Positions 51,279-61,100 of a stretch of 64,000 nt of DNA are shown piece by piece (the stretch's first letter is position 1; each line of letters opens with the position of its first letter). The translations under genes and the position numbers were made by a program. A model generated the notes under the pieces. The model had not been told where the DNA came from, did not search any database, and saw only the letters and a list, made by a program, of their open reading frames with translations. This DNA comes from a candidate division KSB1 bacterium (GTDB taxonomy: Bacteria > Zhuqueibacterota > Zhuqueibacteria > Zhuqueibacterales > Zhuqueibacteraceae). Where the stretch lies: the NCBI GenBank assembly GCA_034506175.1, contig JAPDQB010000006.1, forward strand, positions 93,112 to 157,111. The letters are read 5' to 3'.

Positions 51279-51295
51279 CAAATCGACCAAAAATC

Positions 51296-52399
51296 ATGCA
51301 ACGAATTTTATATTTGCTCCAAAAAGAATTTCGCCAGGTTTTTCGCGACCGCATGATGGTGGCGATCATGTTCGTGGCGCCGGTGATTCAGATGCTGTTG
51401 CTGGGCTCGGTGATGACCACAGATGTGAAGAATGTCAAACTCTTGATTTATGATGCGGACAAAAGTTTTGCCAGCCGCGAGCTTGGTCGAAAATTCATGA
51501 ACAATCCTTATTTCGATTTTATCGGCTACACCGAAAGCGCAGCGGCTATTCATGAGGCCCTGGACAAATGGCAGGCGCAAATCGGATTGTTGATCAAACC
51601 GCATTTTGGCCGCGATCTCGAGCGCGGGCTGCGGCCGGAAGTGCAGCTTGTTGCCGACGGCCTCGACGGCAACACCGCCGGCATCGCCCTGGGTTACGCG
51701 CAAGGCATTTTGACCTCTTTCGCGCCAGACGTCGCAGCCATTCAGCCGGTCAAGGCTCTGCTGGTCAACGAAACACGTTTGTGGTACAATTTGAATTTGG
51801 AGAGCAAACATTACATGGTCCCCGGTCTCATCGGGTTGCTGGCCACAATCGTGACGATGTTTTTGACTTCGATGGGACTCGTGCGCGAAAAAGAGATTGG
51901 CACGCTGGAGCAATTGATGGTGACGCCGATCCGGCGCGCCGAGCTGATCATTGGCAAGATTTTGCCGTTTGTGATCATTGGTTTTGTCGAGATCAATGTC
52001 ATGTTCGGCGTGGCTTTTCTGGTTTTCAAGCTCAAATTGGCGGGAAGCTACTTTTTATTTTTGGGCGTGTCATTAGTTTATTTCATGACGGCGCTCGGCC
52101 TCGGCATTTTCATTTCGACGCTGGCGGAAACCCAGCAGCAGGCGATGTTCATTTCGTGGTTCTTCATGATCTTTTTGATGCTGATGTCGGGCTTTCTCAC
52201 GCCGGTCGCCAACATGCCGGAGGCCTGGCAAAAAGTGACGTATCTCAACCCGTTGCGCTATTATGTCAATCTCCTGCGCGAGATTTTTTTGAAAGCGACG
52301 CCGCTCGAATTTCTGTGGAACGAGATCCTTCCGCTGGCGGTTTTCGGCTTGCTCATTTTTGTTGCGAGTGCAATGAAGTTTCATAAGCGCGTGAATTGA
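51296..52399 (+). CDS. ABC-2 type permease 2 (YbhR-like)
   Basis: Second permease of the exporter, 367 aa from the ATG at 51296; the longer frame to 50846 is antisense noise within the first permease. It has the same layout as its partner: one N-terminal helix, a periplasmic domain, and five helices with the motif REKEIGTLEQLMVTPIRRAE and a C-terminal GLLIFVASAMKFHKRVN. It probably forms a heterodimer with permease 1. It is the last gene of the operon and meets rsgA tail to tail. Confidence 0.92.
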   Translation: MQRILYLLQKEFRQVFRDRMMVAIMFVAPVIQMLLLGSVMTTDVKNVKLLIYDADKSFASRELGRKFMNNPYFDFIGYTESAAAIHEALDKWQAQIGLLIKPHFGRDLERGLRPEVQLVADGLDGNTAGIALGYAQGILTSFAPDVAAIQPVKALLVNETRLWYNLNLESKHYMVPGLIGLLATIVTMFLTSMGLVREKEIGTLEQLMVTPIRRAELIIGKILPFVIIGFVEINVMFGVAFLVFKLKLAGSYFLFLGVSLVYFMTALGLGIFISTLAETQQQAMFISWFFMIFLMLMSGFLTPVANMPEAWQKVTYLNPLRYYVNLLREIFLKATPLEFLWNEILPLAVFGLLIFVASAMKFHKRVN

Positions 52400-52414
52400 G
52401 CAGGAAATAAAAAC

Positions 52415-53479
52415 TCACCGCTGCTTGTAGAGCTTCTTGTACGTGGCGTGAATTTTTCTCCACTTTTCTCTTTGAAGCAGCTCGGCAACCTTGTCTTCTT
52501 TGCGATGGAGATACGCGATCTCTTTTTGCAGCTTGAGATAGCTTTCGAAGCGATCCGGAGCGAGCGCGCCGTCTTGCAAAGCTTGCTGCACGGCGCAATC
52601 CGGTTCCACGCCGTGCCGGCAATCGCGAAAGCGGCATTGTTGCGCCAACTCGGTGATGTCATCAAACGCCTCCTTGATGCCGTCGTCACCGCCCCAAAGC
52701 TGCAGCTCGCGCATGCCCGGCGTGTCCATCAGCAAACCGCCGGAGGGCAGCAGAATCAACTCGCGGCGCGCCGTGGTGTGCCGGCCGCGATCATCATTCT
52801 CGCGCACTTCCTGCGTTTTCAAAATTTCTTTGCCGAGCAAATGATTAATGATCGTCGATTTGCCGACGCCGGAGGAGCCGAGCAGCGCGCCGGTCTTTCC
52901 TTTTTTTATATGCGACAACAATTCATCCAAGCCTTGATCGTTCAGGGCGCTCATCACCACAATCGGCACGCCGAGTGCGATGGAATCCACCTCCTGCATC
53001 ACCTCAGCGATGTCATGGCACAAATCGACTTTATTCAGCACGATCACCGGATTGGCGCCGCTTTCCCAGGCCACGACGAGATAGCGCTCCATCCGCCGCA
53101 GATTATAATCGCCATCCAATCCCGCAACTAAAAACACCGTATCGATGTTCGCCGCGACGATCTGCTCCTCGTTTTTCTTGCCGGCGGCTTTGCGCGAGAA
53201 TTTGCTTTTGCGCGGCAGAATGCCGTAAATCGTTGCCATGCCTTCTTCGCGCGGGCGCATGATCACCCAATCGCCCACAACCGGCAAATCATCCTTGCTC
53301 CTTGCTTCATATTGCATCTTGCCCGTCGTCTCCGCGCGCCGCTCGCCGTTCTCCGTGTAAAGCTCATATTGCGTCTTGTGCTGCACCATCACCCGCCCGG
53401 CGCTGTAACCTTGCTCAGCGAATGGTGCGAAGCTGTTGGCAAAGAATTCATTCCAGCCGAAAGATTCCAAGCTTTGCAT
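52415..53479 (-). CDS. rsgA: Ribosome small-subunit maturation GTPase RsgA
   Basis: Circularly permuted GTPase of 354 aa that releases factors from the 30S subunit during late assembly. An N-terminal OB domain precedes the G motifs in permuted order: G4 NKVD, G5 SAL, G1 GSSGVGKST, then G3 DTPGM. The C-terminal zinc finger is CRFRDCRHGVEPDC. The ATG at 53479 is used. All hallmark motifs are intact. Confidence 0.95.
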   Translation of the reverse strand: MQSLESFGWNEFFANSFAPFAEQGYSAGRVMVQHKTQYELYTENGERRAETTGKMQYEARSKDDLPVVGDWVIMRPREEGMATIYGILPRKSKFSRKAAGKKNEEQIVAANIDTVFLVAGLDGDYNLRRMERYLVVAWESGANPVIVLNKVDLCHDIAEVMQEVDSIALGVPIVVMSALNDQGLDELLSHIKKGKTGALLGSSGVGKSTIINHLLGKEILKTQEVRENDDRGRHTTARRELILLPSGGLLMDTPGMRELQLWGGDDGIKEAFDDITELAQQCRFRDCRHGVEPDCAVQQALQDGALAPDRFESYLKLQKEIAYLHRKEDKVAELLQREKWRKIHATYKKLYKQR

Positions 53480-53550
53480 GGGGATCAGTTTTTATTTTTT
53501 CCTGGGGCGCAATATCCACGCCTGCGGATGAGGCGCGAAGCCAACGTCAT

Positions 53551-53597
53551 CGTAAAACGTAATTCGTAAAAAGTAAAATTACGAATTACGTTTTACG
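53551..53597. repeat. Inverted repeat, CGTAAAACGTAATTCGTAA family, perfect copy
   Basis: Perfect 19-base arms, CGTAAAACGTAATTCGTAA and TTACGAATTACGTTTTACG, around a nine-base loop. It lies between the fumC stop and the rsgA start. Other copies are at 35384-35433 and 3938-3985. Confidence 0.88.
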
Positions 53598-53611
53598 TTT
53601 CACAACCCGAT

Positions 53612-55000
53612 TTACTCCGGCCCGATCATTCTCTCCGGCCGCACGGCCTGGTCGAATTTTTCGCCGGTCAAAATGCCGAGCGCAACCGCCGCCTCGCGCA
53701 ACGTGAGATTTTCTTTGTGCGCCTTCCTGGCAATTTTGGCCGCGTTGTCGTAGCCGACATGCGGATTCAGCGCCGTCACCAGCATCAGCGAATTTTGCAA
53801 ATGTTTCTTGATGTTGGCCTCGTTCGCCTCGATGCCAACAGCGCAATGCTCGTTGAACATCTCGCAGGCGTCGGCGATCAGCCGAATGGATTGCAGCAAA
53901 TTATAAATGATCACCGGCTTGAAGACATTCAGCTCGAAATTGCCCGAGGCGCCGCCGACGCTGATGGTGACATCGTTGCCGATGACTTGCGCCGCCACCA
54001 TCGTCATGGCTTCGGATTGCGTCGGATTGACCTTGCCCGGCATGATCGAGCTGCCCGGCTCATTTTCCGGAATCGTCAGCTCGCCGAGGCCGCAGCGCGG
54101 GCCGGAGGCCAGCCAGCGAATGTCGTTGGCGATTTTCATCAACGAGCACGCCAGGGTTTTCAGCGCGCCGCTGGTCATCACCATCGCGTCATGCGCCGCC
54201 AGCGCTTCGAATTTGTTTTCGGCGCTGACGAACGGATAGCCGGTCAGCTCGGCAATCTTCGCCGCGGATTTCACAGCGAATTGCGGATGCGTGTTCAGAC
54301 CCGTGCCGACTGCCGTGCCGCCGAGCGCCAGCTCGTACAGATGCGGCAAAACCATTTCGATACGTTTCAGGCCGTGATCGAGCTGCGTGACGTAACCGGA
54401 AAATTCCTGTCCGAGTGTGAGCGGCACGGCGTCCATCAAATGCGTGCGGCCGATTTTGATGATGTTTTTGAACGCCTCGGCTTTTTGCGCCAGCGTGTCG
54501 CGCAGTTGCGTGACCATCGGAATCAGCCGGCGATGGATTTCGTGCACCGCCGCGATGTGCATGGCCGCCGGAAACGTGTCATTCGACGATTGCGCTTTGT
54601 TGACGTCGTCGTTCGGGTGAATCGGCTTCTTGCTGCCCATTTTCCCGCCGGCCATTTCGATCGCGCGATTCGAGATCACCTCGTTGGCGTTCATGTTGGT
54701 TTGCGTGCCGCTGCCGGTCTGCCAAACCACGAGCGGAAAATGATCATCGAGTTTTCCCGAGATCACTTCATCAGCGGCTTTGACGATGAGATCGGCTTTT
54801 TCCGCCGGCAAAAGCCCGAGCTCTTTGTTCACCAGCGCCGCGGCTTTTTTGAGAATGCCGAAGGCCCAAATCATCTCGCGCGGAAAGCGCTCGCCGCCGA
54901 TCTTGAAATGAATCAACGACCGCGCCGTCTGCGCGCCGTAATAACGATCCTCCGGTACTTGAATTTCTCCCATGCTGTCGGTTTCGAGGCGATATTGCAT
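53612..55000 (-). CDS. fumC: Class II fumarate hydratase
   Basis: Cytoplasmic TCA-cycle enzyme of 462 aa converting fumarate to malate without an iron-sulfur cluster. Signature motifs are present: GSGTQTNMN, the [14 protein letters not shown] region, GRTHLMDA and the superfamily signature [11 protein letters not shown]. The ATG at 55000 is chosen because GAGGAGAG lies just upstream; the longer frame to 55051 is not needed. The N-terminal 38 residues are duplicated in a fragment at 56420-56534, beyond the AlbA-domain gene. Confidence 0.96.
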   Translation of the reverse strand: MQYRLETDSMGEIQVPEDRYYGAQTARSLIHFKIGGERFPREMIWAFGILKKAAALVNKELGLLPAEKADLIVKAADEVISGKLDDHFPLVVWQTGSGTQTNMNANEVISNRAIEMAGGKMGSKKPIHPNDDVNKAQSSNDTFPAAMHIAAVHEIHRRLIPMVTQLRDTLAQKAEAFKNIIKIGRTHLMDAVPLTLGQEFSGYVTQLDHGLKRIEMVLPHLYELALGGTAVGTGLNTHPQFAVKSAAKIAELTGYPFVSAENKFEALAAHDAMVMTSGALKTLACSLMKIANDIRWLASGPRCGLGELTIPENEPGSSIMPGKVNPTQSEAMTMVAAQVIGNDVTISVGGASGNFELNVFKPVIIYNLLQSIRLIADACEMFNEHCAVGIEANEANIKKHLQNSLMLVTALNPHVGYDNAAKIARKAHKENLTLREAAVALGILTGEKFDQAVRPERMIGPE

Positions 55001-55057
55001 GATTGTGCTCTCCTCAAGAAATATGATAAAAAGATCACGAACAAAATTCATAACGGT

Positions 55058-56248
55058 TTATTGCTGCGGCGCGTTGCCATTGCTTCGCCGCGGCAATGAA
55101 ACCACGAATTCATTTCCTTCCAATTTAAACGTCGGCTCCAGCCCCGTTGCTTGGCGAGTCAATCGAATGATGCGTGGAATGCCGCTGCCCACATCGGTGA
55201 CCAAACCGACGCGCAAAAGCATGGTGTAGATCATCGGATTGCGCAGCACATGGATGCCATAACTGAGATTTTCCAGGGTCACCGTATTCAGCATCTGGCC
55301 GGGAGAGCGAAATTCGAGGCGATCATCATAAACGATCACGCGGATGGGCGCGGAAATCGTATAATCGCGGTGCGCGATGGCATTGACCAGTATTTCCCGC
55401 AATACTTCCTGTGGAAATTCCGGTTTAACTTCCGGCTCCAAACCCTTGATGTGGTGCGGACGCGGCAGGTGGATGTAGAGAAAACGCAACGTGTCTTCGA
55501 TCATGGTTAATAAACGCCCCTGGATGCGTTTTTGATCAAGCGGGACATTGGCGATTTCAGTTCCAGGAATGCGCAACGCCGAAATATATGTCGTGGGCAA
55601 AAAATATTGTGGGCTTCTAGCCAAAAATAAAACTCCAGCCAGCGTTAGACGAACGCCGCTATTGGTTGCGCACGATAAATGCCAGTTGCGCAACACTCTT
55701 TCAGTCTCGATGCTTTCCACATCAAAACCATGGCTTTTGATGAGCTCCAATAAATCCTGGAGAGCCTGGGCTTCCACGTCGCTTACAGAGGCGGCAAACA
55801 CAGGAGATTCGTCGTAATAGAGGCTCTCCGTCGCCTGAAACAAGCGCAGTAATTCTTCACGCGAAGCCTGCTGGCGTCCCGATGTGGTGCGCACAAAATA
55901 GACGCCTCGGTTCGTTCGATACGGGCGCTGGTCGCCCTTCGGAATGTGAACGATGAGAACAAGCCGCCCTTGCTCATCCAGCACCGTCTCTTGAATGATG
56001 GTCGCTGGAGGCGCAATGTTGTTGCGGGCGACATTGTCTATTGATTGACTGATCCGGTCGCGTTCATTTTGATCGATACCGACGATTTGGCCGTTGTTAT
56101 CCACGCCGACGAAAATTTGTCCTCCGTCGGTATTCGCCAGCGCAACGATCGCCGCAGCCAGATCATCGGCGTGAACCGGCCATTGCTTTAATTCTGTGTG
56201 AAGGTTTTCGCCTTGTTCCAGCCGAGCTTTTAGTTCCATAAAATTCAT
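55058..56248 (-). CDS. AlbA_2 (Schlafen-like) ATP-binding protein
   Basis: Predicted 396-aa protein with an N-terminal AlbA_2 domain (LHTELKQWPVHADDLAAAIV, ALANTDGGQIFVGVDNNGQI) and a C-terminal helicase-related/ATP-binding-like region with EVLREILVNAIAHRDYTISA and a terminal winged-helix-like part (GSGIPRIIRL). Such proteins are annotated as putative transcriptional regulators or ATP-dependent DNA-binding proteins, and some defence systems use the same domain. It lies between fumC and the duplicated fumC start, so it was probably inserted or rearranged here. The ATG at 56248 is used. Activity is unknown. Confidence 0.85.
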   Translation of the reverse strand: MNFMELKARLEQGENLHTELKQWPVHADDLAAAIVALANTDGGQIFVGVDNNGQIVGIDQNERDRISQSIDNVARNNIAPPATIIQETVLDEQGRLVLIVHIPKGDQRPYRTNRGVYFVRTTSGRQQASREELLRLFQATESLYYDESPVFAASVSDVEAQALQDLLELIKSHGFDVESIETERVLRNWHLSCATNSGVRLTLAGVLFLARSPQYFLPTTYISALRIPGTEIANVPLDQKRIQGRLLTMIEDTLRFLYIHLPRPHHIKGLEPEVKPEFPQEVLREILVNAIAHRDYTISAPIRVIVYDDRLEFRSPGQMLNTVTLENLSYGIHVLRNPMIYTMLLRVGLVTDVGSGIPRIIRLTRQATGLEPTFKLEGNEFVVSLPRRSNGNAPQQ

Positions 56249-56419
56249 GGCATTCTTCTCGTATGATTTGGCAAAATGGCTTTGGTGCTTTAAATATCCG
56301 TTGTTTTCAAAATTATTTGTTGGTGGCTTTTCAAATATAGCGTATTCTATTCTCACGAGCAACATGGTTAGAAAATCTTTTTGCAACTTGCCCCAAAAGC
56401 GAGAAGAAAAGCTCACTTA

Positions 56420-56534
56420 AGCGCTCGCCGCCGATCTTGAAATGAATCAACGACCGCGCCGTCTGCGCGCCGTCATAACGATCCTCCGGTACTTGAATTG
56501 CTCCCATGCTGTCGGTTTCAATGCGGTAGGACAT
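56420..56534 (-). pseudogene. Truncated duplicate of the fumC 5' end
   Basis: Thirty-eight codons nearly identical in DNA to the first codons of fumC ([20 protein letters not shown] and [11 protein letters not shown]), with an ATG at 56534 and a ribosome site CGAGGAGAA. Homology stops abruptly at 56420 within the equivalent of fumC codon 38; after that the frame runs into unrelated sequence. It is a stranded end of a fumC copy. Confidence 0.85.
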
Positions 56535-56971
56535 ATTTGTTCTCCTCGATTTTATAATTGAAATTGACCGGTATCATGTCGCACGCGGCTTGCACATCGC
56601 CGGGCGAGGCAACGACGAACTTCAGAATCATAAGTAATCCGCATGATTTCATCTCTTCGCGGGCAGGTACCGAAAGGCGAATTGGTTTCATGATTCATTC
56701 TAAAAATATACTTCGAAGTAAGATACTTTAGAGTATCTTAAGAAGCAAGTCAAATTCAAATCATAAAGTAAGCGCCTTGGGCCTAAGGCTTCGAGGAAAG
56801 GGGGGAGGCGGAATAATTATCCGGGTAAGCAACTGTCGTATGGAACGCAACAGACAAAGTCAAAAAATTTTAAACAAAATCATTCAAAAATCATTTTGCC
56901 ATCAAGTTATTTTGCCTTATTTTGAATAAGAGAATCGGACAATCTTCATCGTCTTATCCCGGAAAACTATC
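56535..56971. other. Intergenic region with possible DUF4258/DUF2283 remnants
   Basis: A 437-base gap. On the minus strand at about 56570-56695, MKPIRLSVPAREEMKS resembles a DUF4258 start, and MRITYDSEV in another frame resembles a DUF2283 start. Neither continues into a full domain. An AT-rich block with ACTTCGAAGT and AGATACTTTAGAGTATCTTA dyads lies at about 56710-56745 and could be regulatory. Nothing else is supported. Confidence 0.35.
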
Positions 56972-58021
56972 ATGACCCCGAAGATTTTTTCACAACACCA
57001 GGGCACAAAGTTCACAAGGGTTTTTCTTTCTGGCCTTGGTGTCCCGAGGATGGGGATAAATTTCGTTTTCGGCCAAGGCCGGGTTGTGCGCCATGTCATC
57101 ATCATTCTCTCATTGCAGTTTCCGGCTTTTGCCGCCGCGCAGAGCCAGCCGCAAATCGTCTTTCGCGGCATCATGTTGGACGAGGTCATCGGAACCGCCA
57201 GGCTCTCACAGCCGCTCGGCATGGACATTGATCCCGACGGCAATATTTATCTTGCCGACACCGGCAACAACCGCATTTTAAAATTCAACCGGCGCGGCGA
57301 GCTGCGGCGCGAAGCCGGCGGCTTTGGTTTCGACAAGCAACAGTTCGACCGGCCCGTCGATATTTGGGCGGGGAACGGTTTGGAGGTTTTCGTTGTTGAT
57401 TACAATAACCAGCGTCTGGAGCGCTACGATAAGGATCTGAATTATATCGCGTCGTATTATTCCGATGAAGTGCAGCCGGCGCCGCTGCAATTCGGCTATC
57501 CGGCGGCGGTGGGATTTTCGGCAAACGGCGAGATTTTTCTCGCCGATCACGAATTCAACCGCGTGCTGCGCATCGATTCCTTTGGCAAGCCCAAGTCGAG
57601 CTTCGGCGATTTCAACTGGGGCGAAGGCCGGCTGGCGCGTCCGGCAAAAATTTTGTTGGCCGCGCGCCAAAAAATTTTTGTGAGCGATTCCACCGCCGAG
57701 GCGATTGTGGAGTTTGATGATTACGGCAATTTTGTGCGGCGGCTCGGCGAAGGCGTGCTGCGCGATCCGGCGGGCATGGCGATGCTAGGGGCAAATCGCA
57801 GGGGGCAAAAGAGTGAGGGGCTGTTGTTGGCGGCGGATCGAGGGAATCATCGGATCGTTTGCTTTGGCAACGACGGCGAAAAAATTTTTGATTTTGGCAG
57901 GCGCGGCCGCGCGCCGGGAGAATTTTCTTTTCCGGCGGATGTCGCGGTTCAGGGCAACCGCATTTTTGTTTTGGACACCGGCAACAATCGCCTGCAGGTT
58001 TTTGAATTGCAATCGAAGTAA
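56972..58021 (+). CDS. NHL-repeat exported protein
   Basis: A 349-aa protein with a late signal segment (HVIIILSLQFPAFAAAQSQ) and five or six NHL beta-propeller repeats, each with the ADTGNNRILKFN type of motif (also VDYNNQRLERYD, ADHEFNRVLRID, ADRGNHRIVCFG, LDTGNNRLQVFE). It should fold as a six-bladed propeller in the periplasm or at the surface and bind a ligand. The N-terminal 40 codons are encoded by a dispersed repeat. It heads a run with a giant exported protein and an Omp85 protein. Confidence 0.8.
   Translation: MTPKIFSQHQGTKFTRVFLSGLGVPRMGINFVFGQGRVVRHVIIILSLQFPAFAAAQSQPQIVFRGIMLDEVIGTARLSQPLGMDIDPDGNIYLADTGNNRILKFNRRGELRREAGGFGFDKQQFDRPVDIWAGNGLEVFVVDYNNQRLERYDKDLNYIASYYSDEVQPAPLQFGYPAAVGFSANGEIFLADHEFNRVLRIDSFGKPKSSFGDFNWGEGRLARPAKILLAARQKIFVSDSTAEAIVEFDDYGNFVRRLGEGVLRDPAGMAMLGANRRGQKSEGLLLAADRGNHRIVCFGNDGEKIFDFGRRGRAPGEFSFPADVAVQGNRIFVLDTGNNRLQVFELQSK
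56994..57045. repeat. ACACCA...TTGGTGT imperfect inverted repeat
   Basis: AACACCAGGGCACAAAG at the left faces GGCCTTGGTGTCCC at the right, pairing about nine of ten bases at the ends. The unit overlaps the 5' end of the NHL gene and encodes part of its long N-terminal leader. Confidence 0.5.
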
Positions 58022-58027
58022 GAATAG

Positions 58028-58118
58028 TTTTGTCGTAGTGCCTTGGCACCAATTTGATGATGTGCAAAAATTTTTTTTGGTTTTCATATAGTTTGCGCCT
58101 GACGGCGCTACTACAAAC
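58028..58118. repeat. GTCGTAGTGCC...GGCGCTACTAC flanking repeats
   Basis: TTTTGTCGTAGTGCC on the left and GGCGCTACTACAAAC on the right form an imperfect inverted pair around the start of the giant exported protein. The right arm lies inside its coding sequence, in the signal peptide region. Confidence 0.45.
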
Positions 58119-61100
58119 ACCGCCTTTATCCGTTGGGATAATCATTTTGAGTCTTGCCACTGATATTGCAGCGCAACATATATCTTCCCCCCGTTATCCG
58201 TTTTCACTCGTTGACCGCCGTCTCGCCTTCGCCGTCCCAGTGGATTCCGTGACCATTACTCTGCCCGACAGTTTCATCATCGCCAATTCCGAGACGCTGC
58301 GATTGGGCAAAACGATTCTGCGGCGAGGCGGGGATTATCAAATCGATTATCGCCGTTCACAATTGCATTGGCGAAAAATGGCAACGGCGTCCGGCGATTC
58401 GCTGATTTTGACCTATCGCGTTTTGCCCATTTCGCTGCCCAAACAATTGGCGATTTTCCAATTATCCCAACCGGCAAAAACGGATTCGGTATTGCCGATC
58501 AGCAATCTCGTCACCGAGACGCGCCAGGACAATCTTTCCCCGAGCCGCGACGGCTTCGGCGCGAATCTTTCCAAAAGCGGCAGCTTGACGCGCGGGGTGA
58601 GTGTCGGCACCGACCAGGGCTTGAAAGTCGATTCCGGTTTGCGCTTGCAGCTTGCCGGAAAACTCTCCGACAAAACCGAAGTGATTGCCTCGCTCACCGA
58701 TCAAAGCACGCCGATTCAGCCCGAGGGCAACACGCAAACGCTGAGCGAGATCGACAAAGTTTTCGTGCAGCTCAAGAGCGAGCGCTTCGAGGCGACGCTG
58801 GGCGATTTTCAAATCGAGTACGGCGGCAGCGAGTTTTCACGCTACAGCCGCAAGCTGCAAGGCGCGAAAATCGCGGTTGGCAACGATGAGCAGCCTTCAA
58901 ATTTTCAGTTGCAACTTTCCGCCGCCGTTTCTCGCGGTAAATTTACAACAAATCAATTCAACGGCATCGAAGGCAGGCAGGGCCCGTATCAATTGCAAGG
59001 CGACCGCGGCCAAATCGATATCTTGATTTTGGCAGGAACCGAGCGCGTGTGGATCGACGGCCAGCTCATGACGCGCGGCGAAAACAATGATTACATCATC
59101 GAGTATTCGAATGGACAAATCACCTTCACGCGCAAGCGCCTCATCACCAGCGACTCGCGCATCACCGTCGATTTTCAATTTTCCGACGAACGCTTTCGCA
59201 GGAATCTTTACAGCGCCCAGGGCCTGATGACCGGCTTCAATGAAAAAGTCAAATGGCAAACCACGCTGCTGCGCGAAGGCGACGACCGCGACAATCCGCT
59301 GGGATTTACGCTCACGCCGCAGGATCGCGATTTGCTTGCCGCCGCCGGTGACGGTCTGGCGCAGCGCGATGGCCGGCGCTTCGTCGGGCGCGGCAAGGGA
59401 AATTATATTCGAATTTTTGCCCAAGGCGATTCGATTTGGATTTACACCGGCCCGGATTCGAGCGGCGATCACGAGGTGAGATTTTCCGATCTCGGTGAAG
59501 GCCGTGGCGATTACGCCTATCGCGGCTTTGGCAACTTCGCTTACGTTGGCAAAAACAATGGCCGCTACGCGCCGGTGGTTCTGCTCACGCCGGCGCAACG
59601 CCAGGAGCTTTTGGATTCGCGCCTCGAAGTGGCACCGTGGCGCGGCGTGGCATTCATCAACGAGTTTGCCGTCAGCCAGCTTGATCGCAATCTTTATTCG
59701 AATCGCGACGACGGCGACAACGCCGGCCGCGCCGTGCTTTCGACACTGCGAATCGAGCCGCAATTCACCAAACTCGGGCGCTTGAATCTGCAGGCGCGAT
59801 TTCGCAAAAAGGATTCGCGTTATCGTGACATCGACCGCACCGACGTCGTTGAGTTCAATCGCCGCTGGAATTTGGCGGATGAGAAGATCATAACTGCAGA
59901 AGAAATGATCGAATCGTCGGCGGTGTATTCGCCCTCGAGCGGCTGGAATCTGCGCGGTGGCTACGGCAAATTGATTCGCGGCTCGTCTTCCGGCCGCTGG
60001 GAAACCGGAATGGATTTCAAGCGCGCCAGCCTGCCGGAGCTGCAATATCATCTCGAAAACATTACCCGGCGCGAAGCGGCAAAAACCACGGATTCAAAAT
60101 GGCGGCGCCAGCGCGGCTCGGCGGTTTATTCGTTTTGGAAATTGAAACCGCAATTCGGTTATGAAGGAGAAGATCGCCGCGAAACTTTGGCGGATACGGC
60201 ATCCGGTTTTCGTTTCAACAGCTACACCGCCGGCCTCGAAGCGCAGTTTTGGCGCCGGCTGAAATTGGCGGCGGCGTTCAACCAGCGCGATGACAACGCG
60301 CGGCTTCGCAACGGCTTTGCGCGCAAAGCTACGGCGTACACGCAAAATTATGCGCTCACGCTCGAACGCTGGAAGGCGCTGGCGGCGGATATTTCCTTCA
60401 CGCATCGCCAGCGCCGCCTGGAGCTGCCGCAACCGGATCGCATTCGCGCCGATCTCGCCGACGTGCGCATTCGGTTCGCGCCGTATCAACGCGCCATTGA
60501 CACCGATTGGCAATATCAGATCACCAACACGCAAACCGCCAAACAGGAGCGCGTCTTTATCAAAGGGCGCCAGGGCGAGGGCAATTATCGCTTCGACGCC
60601 AATCTGAATGAGTACATTCCGGATTTGTTCGGTGACCATGTTTTGCGGGTGATTCCCTCCGAAAATTTTGTGCCCGTCGTCGAATTGCGCGGCCGCAGCA
60701 ACATCCGCGTTAATTTTGCGAATCTTTTTCGTTTCACTTCTCCTGCAAAAGAAAAAAAGGAGGACGAGGCAAAAGGCTGGAAAGATTATCTCAAAGCCGT
60801 GACGACGGAAACGTTCATTCGAATCGAGGAAAAAACCAGCGACCCGCAGGTGTGGGAAATTTACAAGCTCAAGCTGTCGCGCTTTCAAAATTCGCAGCAC
60901 ACGCAGTTCGGCGTGCAAAGCTTGCGGCAGGACGTCAATCTGTGGGAGAATGATCGCAGCCGCTCGCTGCGTTATCGACTGACTGCGCTGCGCGAGCTGA
61001 ACAACCAATTTCTCGGCGAAGGCTTGTCGCGCCGCAACCAGTTGCGCCACGAGCTGCGCGTGACGCTGGCGCTGTCGCCAAAATTGAGCAGCCAAAGCGA

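Noticed and set aside
50846..51295. Upstream extension of the second permease
   Set aside because: Lies out of frame inside the first permease gene and has no membrane character; translation starts at the ATG at 51296.
55058..56248. AlbA-domain gene as part of a defence system
   Set aside because: The domain occurs in many regulators and no nuclease, helicase or other defence partner is adjacent; the neighbours are fumC and its fragment.
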